A DNA stretch of 16,027 nt from an uncultured Prevotella sp. (GTDB taxonomy: Bacteria > Bacteroidota > Bacteroidia > Bacteroidales > Bacteroidaceae), in contig CAKPST010000052.1 in assembly GCA_934183355.1 (NCBI GenBank), positions 1 to 16,027 on the forward strand. Direction: 5' to 3'. The translations under genes were made by a program, and so were the position numbers. Below are positions 6,416 through 16,027 of the stretch, one piece after another. The notes beneath the pieces were generated by a model. That model worked only from the letters and a program-made list of their open reading frames with translations, was not told the origin of the DNA and searched no databases. Each line of letters opens with the position of its first letter. The first letter of the stretch is position 1.

Positions 6416-6718
6416 TTACTCAGGCTTGCACTCTAAGCGCAACGGGAAGTTGGACTCTCGTGCCAGCATCGTAGCCTTGCGCACCTTGGACGCTGCTACA
6501 TCATAGCTGTATACACCCACTATAGCACTGCCACGCTTGTGGACATCGAGCATAAGCGACTCTGCCTCGGCTGCACTCTTATAGAACACCGAGGTGAGAA
6601 TATGCACGACAAAGTCCATAGTGGTGAAGTCGTCGTTGTAGATTATCACTTTATATCGTCGCGGCTCACGCAAGTTGGCATGCACTCGGTCGCGTACTGA
6701 GGTCTGTTCGTTTGCCAT
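6416..6718 (-). CDS. clpS: Clp protease adaptor protein ClpS
   Basis: A 100-residue N-recognin adaptor that binds proteins with N-terminal Leu, Phe, Tyr or Trp and delivers them to ClpA. The binding-pocket residues known from E. coli ClpS (Asn34, Asp35, Asp36, Met40, His66) are all present here as Asn28, Asp29, Asp30, Met34 and His60, inside YNDDFTTMDFVV (27-38) and MLDVHKRG (56-63). The gatekeeper Met is kept, which fits the selective bacterial specificity. The unstructured N-terminal extension needed for delivery is short (about 17 residues). It lies between aat (20 bp upstream) and clpA (37 bp downstream). Confidence 0.96.
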   Translation of the reverse strand: MANEQTSVRDRVHANLREPRRYKVIIYNDDFTTMDFVVHILTSVFYKSAAEAESLMLDVHKRGSAIVGVYSYDVAASKVRKATMLARESNFPLRLECKPE

Positions 6719-6738
6719 ATTGATTGTTGAATGTATGT

Positions 6739-7401
6739 TTATTCCGAGGTCATTAACTTCATGTATTCGTCGTATGTGATATAACGTCCGCCCATTGACT
6801 TGAGATGTGGGGTCTCAAACTGGCAGTCAATCAGCTTTCCACCATTCTCGTCCATAAACCTGGCGAGATGTATGAGCGCTATCTTGCTGCCACTGGGCAC
6901 AAGCGAGAACATGCTCTCGCCCATGAAACAGCCTCCTATCCCCACTCCGTAGAGTCCACCGACGAGTTTTCCATCGTCATCATTGTCCCACACCTCAACG
7001 CTGTGGGCAAATCCCTGATGATGGAGTTCGGTGTAGGCTCGTATCATGTCGTCGCCAAGCCATGCACCAAGTTCGTTGATGCGGAGCTGCGAACAGTTGC
7101 GAATGACGGCATCGAAGTCGGCATCTATGGTGCAGCTATAGCGTTGCGGAGTGCGGTTGAAAAGGGTGCGCATGGAGTGTGACACGTGTATCTCGTTGGG
7201 GAATATGACAAATCTGCGCATCGGACAATACCAATGTATCTCGCGAGAGTCACGAAACGAGTACCACGGGAATATGCCATTGCTATAAGCAAGCAGCAAG
7301 CGGTCGACACTAAGGTCGCCACCGACGGCAAACATCCCATCTGGGTCGCCGAATCGTGGGTCGGGAAATACTATGCGATTCTTTGGAATTCTATATATCA
7401 T
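6739..7401 (-). CDS. aat: Leucyl/phenylalanyl-tRNA--protein transferase
   Basis: A 220-residue cytoplasmic aminoacyl-transferase (E. coli Aat has 234) that moves Leu or Phe from charged tRNA to proteins starting with Arg or Lys, creating an N-degron. Diagnostic segments are FPDPRFGDPDGMFAVGGDL (12-30), NGIFPWYS (41-48), the GGLYGVGIGGCFMGESMFS core (148-166) and GGKLIDCQFE (187-196). Asp192 and Gln194 correspond to the catalytic Asp186 and Gln188 of the E. coli enzyme. It is the first gene of the cluster with clpS and clpA, placing the tagging enzyme, adaptor and unfoldase in one likely transcript. The ATG at 7401 gives the expected family N-terminus; the leader is AT-rich. Confidence 0.96.
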   Translation of the reverse strand: MIYRIPKNRIVFPDPRFGDPDGMFAVGGDLSVDRLLLAYSNGIFPWYSFRDSREIHWYCPMRRFVIFPNEIHVSHSMRTLFNRTPQRYSCTIDADFDAVIRNCSQLRINELGAWLGDDMIRAYTELHHQGFAHSVEVWDNDDDGKLVGGLYGVGIGGCFMGESMFSLVPSGSKIALIHLARFMDENGGKLIDCQFETPHLKSMGGRYITYDEYMKLMTSE

Positions 7402-7483
7402 GTGTGGATTGTTAGTCGATAAATATAGAGTGCAAAATTATAAAAATACTATCGCATTAACGTCTTTAAAGCTAAATTATTAA

Positions 7484-7514
7484 CAAATATAGGTAAATGG
7501 GACAACTAAACAGA
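7484..7514 (-). promoter_or_regulatory. Predicted promoter of aat-clpS-clpA
   Basis: On the minus strand TATATTTG (7484-7491) lies 19 bp from TCTG (7511-7514), a three-of-four match to the -33 consensus. Transcription would start near 7477 with a leader of about 75 nt. A second -7 match, TAATTTTG at 7433-7440, is closer to the gene but has no -33 partner. Confidence 0.5.
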
Positions 7515-7525
7515 AGAAACGAACA

Positions 7526-7564
7526 AAAAAAGGAGTATTTGCCTCTTTGCTTGTTTCCTTTTTT
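7526..7564. repeat. Inverted repeat around the -33 region of the barrel gene
   Basis: AAAAAAGGA (7526-7534) is the exact reverse complement of TCCTTTTTT (7556-7564). The -33 TTTG of the rightward promoter (7546-7549) sits inside the 21-nt spacer. It could be an operator shared by the divergent promoters, but A- and T-runs pair easily by chance. Confidence 0.4.
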
Positions 7565-7576
7565 AATCTATCTTTG
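7546..7576 (+). promoter_or_regulatory. Predicted promoter of the barrel gene
   Basis: TTTG (7546-7549) and TATCTTTG (7569-7576) are spaced by exactly 19 bp, a full match to the Bacteroidota promoter consensus. Transcription would start near 7583, giving a 5' UTR of about 73 nt. Confidence 0.7.
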
Positions 7577-7588
7577 CAATCGATAACT

Positions 7589-7622
7589 TCGTCACCAAAA
7601 AGATAGATAATTCGTGTGACGA
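7589..7622 (+). promoter_or_regulatory. Possible hairpin in the 5' UTR of the barrel gene
   Basis: TCGTCAC (7589-7595) pairs with GTGACGA (7616-7622) across a 20-nt AT-rich loop. It sits at the very start of the predicted transcript and could stabilise it or present a loop to a regulator. No terminator-like T-run follows. Confidence 0.35.
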
Positions 7623-7655
7623 TTAACTAATTAATCACTTAAAAGTAAAATTGGT

Positions 7656-8225
7656 ATGAAAAAGTTATTTCTAATGGCAGTAGTGATGCTCGCTTCAGTA
7701 GCATCTTACGCACAGCACTCAGTTGGCTCATTCACATTGCAGCCTAAGCTCGGCTTGAACATCGCAAGTCTGACTGACAGTAAAGACAGCGACCCACGTT
7801 TCGGTTTGGCTGCTGGTGCTGAGTTTGAATATCAGGCAACAGACATTGTAAGCCTTAGTTTCGGTGCATTGTACTCAATGCAGGGATGCAAAGTTGATGA
7901 CGTTACTGTTAAGCTCGACTATATCAACGTTCCTATCCTTGCCAATGTATATGTTACAAAGGGTCTTGCTGTGAAGCTCGGTCTTCAGCCTGGATTCAAG
8001 GTTAACTACGACTGGAAAGCAGATGGCGTAACCGTAGAGGGCGACAAGATTCTTAAAGCTAAGAGTGTAGACCTCTCTATTCCTGTTGGTCTGTCATACG
8101 AATTTGACAACTTCGTAATTGATGGTCGCTACAACTTCGGCGTTACTAAGGTATTCGACAGCGACAACTCTGATAGCAAGAACAGCGTATTCCAGATTAC
8201 TCTCGGATATAAGTTCGATCTCTAA
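7656..8225 (+). CDS. Small outer-membrane beta-barrel protein (PorT-like)
   Basis: A 189-residue protein with a signal peptide (1-20, MKK then a hydrophobic core, ending SYAQ). The mature part alternates polar and hydrophobic residues in about eight strands (roughly 25-36, 48-61, 63-76, 85-99, 103-116, 136-150, 152-164, 177-188) and ends GYKFDL, a typical Bacteroidota barrel terminus. LDYINVPILANVYV (87-100) matches the family's characteristic 'L-Y-I-x-V-P-I-L' strand of the outer-membrane beta-barrel/PorT group (PF13568-like). Its precise role is not evident; small barrels of this type are common and often abundant. The codons are those of a well-expressed gene. It is a single-gene unit with a canonical promoter and two terminators. 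Confidence 0.85.
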   Translation: MKKLFLMAVVMLASVASYAQHSVGSFTLQPKLGLNIASLTDSKDSDPRFGLAAGAEFEYQATDIVSLSFGALYSMQGCKVDDVTVKLDYINVPILANVYVTKGLAVKLGLQPGFKVNYDWKADGVTVEGDKILKAKSVDLSIPVGLSYEFDNFVIDGRYNFGVTKVFDSDNSDSKNSVFQITLGYKFDL

Positions 8226-8248
8226 TCAAAATAAGTTTGATTTCTAAT

Positions 8249-8299
8249 AAAAAAAACGCTGCAAGCCAACTCAATGAGAGTCTGCTTGCAGCGTTTTTT
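8249..8299. terminator. Bidirectional intrinsic terminator after the barrel gene
   Basis: ACGCTGCAAGC (8256-8266) pairs perfectly with GCTTGCAGCGT (8284-8294). Six Ts follow on the plus strand (8294-8299), and eight As precede it (8249-8256), giving a U-tract on the minus strand. It can stop transcripts from the barrel gene and from rpoC. Confidence 0.92.
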
Positions 8300-8310
8300 A
8301 TTTTATGTTA

Positions 8311-8347
8311 TGGACATTGCCAATTCAATGGCAATGTCCATTTTTTT
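8311..8347 (+). terminator. Second intrinsic terminator between the barrel gene and rpoC
   Basis: TGGACATTGCCA (8311-8322) pairs perfectly with TGGCAATGTCCA (8329-8340) around a 6-nt loop and is followed by seven Ts (8341-8347). The T-tract lies only on the plus strand, so it acts as a backup for rightward transcription and shields the rpoC end from antisense reading. Confidence 0.88.
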
Positions 8348-8373
8348 AGTTCTGTTTACTCTACGGTAATTTC

Positions 8374-12708
<4,335 letters not shown>

Positions 12709-12736
12709 ATATTTCTATAGTTTTGGGATGTCGGGA

Positions 12737-15700
12737 TTAATCGAGTTTGATGCTGAGACCAAGACCGCGGAGCTCATGCAGAAGCACGTTGAGTGATTCC
12801 GGTATGCCCGGTGTTGGCATCGGGTCGCCCTTAACGATAGCCTCGTAAGCCTTTGAACGGCCAACGGTGTCGTCCGACTTGATTGTCAGAATCTCCTGAA
12901 GTACGTGGCTGGCACCGAATGCCTCGATAGCCCAAACCTCCATCTCTCCGAAACGCTGACCACCAAACTGTGCCTTACCACCGAGTGGCTGCTGTGTGAT
13001 GAGCGAGTACGGACCGATTGAACGTGCGTGCATCTTGTCCTCAACCATGTGGCCGAGCTTCAAGAAGTAGGTTACACCTACAGTAGCTGGCTGGTCGAAA
13101 CGCTCGCCTGTCTCACCGTCGTAGAGGTGGGTAGAGCAGAGGTGCGGCAGACCTGCCTTGTCTGTCCATTCAGAGAGGTCCTCAAGGTGAGCACCATCGA
13201 AGATAGGAGTAGCGAACTTGACGCCAAGCTTGCGACCGGCTGCACCAAGAATAGCCTCGAATATCTGACCGAGGTTCATTCGAGAAGGCACACCCAGAGG
13301 GTTCAATACCAAGTCTACTGGACGACCATCCTCAAGGAATGGCATATCCTCCATACGTGTAATCTTAGACACGATACCCTTGTTACCATGACGACCGGCG
13401 AGCTTATCGCCCACACCAATCTTACGCTTCTTGGCAACATATACCTTAGCCATCTGCAGGATGCCTGAAGGCAGCTCGTCGCCGATAGTGATGGCGAACT
13501 TCTTGCGCTTCATCTCTGCATCGAGCAGCTTATACTTGCGGATGTAGTTCATGATGAGCTTCGAGATGAGCGTGTTAGCATGCTCGTCGTCGGTCCAGTC
13601 GTTCGACTGAATGCCGTCGTACTCGAGGTTCTTCAACATAGTTGTTGTGAACTTAGTACCCTTAGTGATAATCTCAGCACCAGAGTAGTCCTTGATGCCC
13701 TGCGATGCCTTACCATCGGTGAGAGTGAGGAGCTTGTCAACGAGAATATCCTTCAAGTCGTCGTGCTTTGCCTCATACTCCTCGTCAATCTTGGCGAGAA
13801 TCACCTTGTCCTGCTTCTTCGACTCGCGTGTCTTAACGGCACGTGCGAAGAGCTTCTTATCGATAACAACACCACTCAATGACGGATTGGCCTTCAATGA
13901 AGAGTCCTTAACATCGCCTGCCTTGTCACCGAAGATGGCACGCAGAAGCTTCTCCTCTGGTGAAGGATCGCTCTCGCCCTTCGGCGAAATCTTACCAATG
14001 AGGATGTCACCCGGCTCGATACGAGCACCAACACGTACGATACCGTTGTCGTCGAGGTCCTTAGTAGCCTCCTCCGAAACGTTAGGAATATCGCTTGTGA
14101 ACTCCTCAAGACCACGCTTTGTCTCACGCACGTCGAGTGAATACTCGTCAACGTGTACAGATGTAAGCACGTCGTCGCGAATCATACGCTCTGACAATAC
14201 GATGGCGTCCTCATAGTTGTAACCCTTCCATGGCATGTAAGCCACGAGGAGGTTGCGACCAAGAGCAAGCTCACCATTCTCAGTAGCATAACCCTCAGTG
14301 AGGATATCGCCCTTCTTAACGCGCTGACCCTTGTTACAGATCGGGCGGAGGTCGATGGTCATATTCTGGTTGGTGCGGCGGAACTTAGGAATGCGATATT
14401 CCTTAAGAGCCGGCTCAAAGCTTACGAATTCCTCGTCATCTGTGCGGTCGTAGAGGATGCGGATGGTTGTAGCATCTACATACTCGATAACACCCTCGCC
14501 CTCGGCTGTAACCATAGTGCGTGAATCCTCGCACACCTGCTTCTCAAGACCTGTACCTACGATAGGTGCATCGTTGTGGAGCAATGGAACTGCCTGGCGC
14601 ATCATGTTACATCCCATGAGTGCACGGTGACCGTCATCATGCTCCAAGAATGGGATAAGACCTGCCGATACAGAGGCAATCTGCTGCGGTGACACGTCCA
14701 TGAGGTCAACCTCAGATGGCGGCACTACCGGGAACTCAGCGTTCTGACGACACTTAACGTAGTCACGGATGAATGTTCCGTCCTCACGCAATGGGGCGTT
14801 GCCCTGACCAATAACGTGGTTCTCCTCCTCCTCAGCGGTGAGGTAAACAACGTCGTTGTTGTCAAGGTCGACAACAGAGTCCTTAACCTTACGATATGGA
14901 GTGGCGATGAAGCCAAGCTCATTAATAGTAGCATACACACAGAGAGAAGAGATAAGACCGATGTTCGGACCCTCAGGGCTCTCAATAGGACACAGACGAC
15001 CATAGTGTGTGTAGTGAACGTCACGCACCTCGAAGCCGGCACGCTCACGCGACAAACCGCCAGGACCAAGTGCAGAGAGACGACGCTTGTGAGTAACCTC
15101 GGCAAGCGGGTTGGTCTGGTCCATGAACTGTGACAATGGGTTGGTGCCGAAGAACGAGCTTACAACGCTTGAGATAGTCTTGGCGTTGATAAGGTCGGTA
15201 GGCTGGAACACCTCGTTGTCACGCACATTCATGCGCTCGCGGATAGTGCGACTCATACGAGCCAGACCTATAGAGAACTGGTTGCTCAACTGCTCGCCGA
15301 CAGTGCGCACACGACGGTTAGAGAGGTGGTCGATATCGTCCACCGAAGCATTAGAGTTAACCAGCTGGATGAGATACTTAATCATTTCGATGATATCATC
15401 CTTAGTGAGCACGCGCACGTCAGAGTCGGTGTCAAGACCGAGCTTCTTATTGATGCGGTAGCGACCCACCTCGCCAAGGTCATAACGCTTGTCAGAGAAG
15501 AAGAGGTTCTGGAACACCTCGCGTGCTGATGCGTCATCAGCAGGGTCGGCATTACGCAGCTGGCGATAAATATAGAGCACAGCCTCCTTCTCAGAGTTAG
15601 ACGGGTCTTTGGCAAGTGTGTTGAAGATGATAGCATACTTGCTAGCAGCCTCGGCATCCTTGTGGAGCAGAATAGACTGAGTTCCCGACTCGAGGATTTC

Positions 15701-16027
15701 GTCAACATTATCCTCTGTGAGTTCTGTCTCACGCTCCATGATAACCTCGTTGCGCTCGATAGATACTACTTCGCCAGTATCCTCGTCAACGAAGTCCTCG
15801 TTCCACGACTTCAATACACGTGCAGCGAGCTTGCGACCGATGGCAGCCTTCAGGTTCTTCTTGTTTACCTTCATCTCCTCGGCAAGATCGAATATCTGAA
15901 GGATATCACGGTCCTGCTCGTAGCCCATAGCACGCAGAAGAGTTGTAACAGGCAACTTCTTCTTACGGTCGATATAGGCATACATTACGTTGTTGATGTC
16001 AGTGGCAAACTCAATCCATGAACCCTT
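12737..16027 (-). CDS. rpoB: DNA-directed RNA polymerase subunit beta, N-terminus outside window
   Basis: The reading frame is open to the right edge: 1096 residues are visible, starting [14 protein letters not shown] before the internal Met at 15985. With Bacteroidota RpoB near 1270 residues, roughly 170-180 N-terminal residues are missing. The rifampicin pocket (15062-15136) reads [19 protein letters not shown] then LSALG, keeping the residues equivalent to E. coli Asp516, His526 and Ser531, so no common resistance change is present. [11 protein letters not shown], the active-site segment [12 protein letters not shown] and the C-terminal [19 protein letters not shown] are all intact. Together with beta' it forms the catalytic centre. 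Upstream genes, commonly rplJ and rplL, would lie outside the window. rpoC follows 28 bp downstream. Confidence 0.98.
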   Translation of the reverse strand, partial: KGSWIEFATDINNVMYAYIDRKKKLPVTTLLRAMGYEQDRDILQIFDLAEEMKVNKKNLKAAIGRKLAARVLKSWNEDFVDEDTGEVVSIERNEVIMERETELTEDNVDEILESGTQSILLHKDAEAASKYAIIFNTLAKDPSNSEKEAVLYIYRQLRNADPADDASAREVFQNLFFSDKRYDLGEVGRYRINKKLGLDTDSDVRVLTKDDIIEMIKYLIQLVNSNASVDDIDHLSNRRVRTVGEQLSNQFSIGLARMSRTIRERMNVRDNEVFQPTDLINAKTISSVVSSFFGTNPLSQFMDQTNPLAEVTHKRRLSALGPGGLSRERAGFEVRDVHYTHYGRLCPIESPEGPNIGLISSLCVYATINELGFIATPYRKVKDSVVDLDNNDVVYLTAEEEENHVIGQGNAPLREDGTFIRDYVKCRQNAEFPVVPPSEVDLMDVSPQQIASVSAGLIPFLEHDDGHRALMGCNMMRQAVPLLHNDAPIVGTGLEKQVCEDSRTMVTAEGEGVIEYVDATTIRILYDRTDDEEFVSFEPALKEYRIPKFRRTNQNMTIDLRPICNKGQRVKKGDILTEGYATENGELALGRNLLVAYMPWKGYNYEDAIVLSERMIRDDVLTSVHVDEYSLDVRETKRGLEEFTSDIPNVSEEATKDLDDNGIVRVGARIEPGDILIGKISPKGESDPSPEEKLLRAIFGDKAGDVKDSSLKANPSLSGVVIDKKLFARAVKTRESKKQDKVILAKIDEEYEAKHDDLKDILVDKLLTLTDGKASQGIKDYSGAEIITKGTKFTTTMLKNLEYDGIQSNDWTDDEHANTLISKLIMNYIRKYKLLDAEMKRKKFAITIGDELPSGILQMAKVYVAKKRKIGVGDKLAGRHGNKGIVSKITRMEDMPFLEDGRPVDLVLNPLGVPSRMNLGQIFEAILGAAGRKLGVKFATPIFDGAHLEDLSEWTDKAGLPHLCSTHLYDGETGERFDQPATVGVTYFLKLGHMVEDKMHARSIGPYSLITQQPLGGKAQFGGQRFGEMEVWAIEAFGASHVLQEILTIKSDDTVGRSKAYEAIVKGDPMPTPGIPESLNVLLHELRGLGLSIKLD

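Noticed and set aside
13692..14216. Serine- and arginine-rich plus-strand frame opposite rpoB
   Set aside because: Low-complexity Ser/Arg content typical of a reverse-complement shadow; rpoB is intact on the other strand.

Overview
The window looks like chromosomal DNA of a member of the Bacteroidota, most likely a Prevotellaceae-like member of the Bacteroidales. The grounds are: protein-coding DNA near 50% GC separated by very AT-rich spacers; no Shine-Dalgarno-like sites before genes; promoters of the Bacteroidota type (TTTG, about 19 bp, TAnnTTTG); a DUF4369 thioredoxin-fold lipoprotein, a PorT-type outer-membrane barrel and an RpoB/RpoC pair of Bacteroidota type. Species cannot be fixed from sequence reading alone.

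Layout. 1-149: AT-rich leader with a promoter for crcB. 150-527 (+): crcB/fluC fluoride channel. 546-1079 (-): unrecognised exported protein with two membrane segments, convergent with crcB. 1080-1417: the only gene-free stretch above 300 bp; it holds a promoter and 5'-UTR hairpin for the leftward gene, a four-copy 10-bp tandem repeat, a 16-bp inverted repeat and the likely promoter of the next gene. 1418-2596 (+): DUF4369/TlpA-like lipoprotein without the CxxC active site. 2721-2876 (+): rpmH (bL34), with its own promoter and a bidirectional terminator shared with the convergent 2986-4101 (-) gene, a 7-TM/AraC-type membrane regulator. 4153-7401 (-): the tight cluster aat, clpS, clpA, which supplies the tagging enzyme, adaptor and unfoldase of the bacterial Leu/N-degron pathway; the AraC gene follows 51 bp downstream. 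7656-8225 (+): small outer-membrane beta-barrel, divergent from aat. 8226-8373: two adjacent terminator hairpins between convergent genes. 8374-16027 (-): rpoC and most of rpoB; the rpoB start lies beyond the right edge.

How the genes work together. Most genes are housekeeping (RNA polymerase, ribosomal protein, proteolysis). Aat adds Leu/Phe to proteins with N-terminal Arg/Lys, ClpS captures such N-degrons and ClpA unfolds them for ClpP, which is not in this window. I see no mobile element, CRISPR array, tRNA or rRNA. I do not find a clearly new multi-gene system; the best leads are the cysteine-less TlpA-like lipoprotein, the phased repeat array upstream of the unknown exported protein, and the membrane-bound AraC regulator attached to the N-degron cluster.
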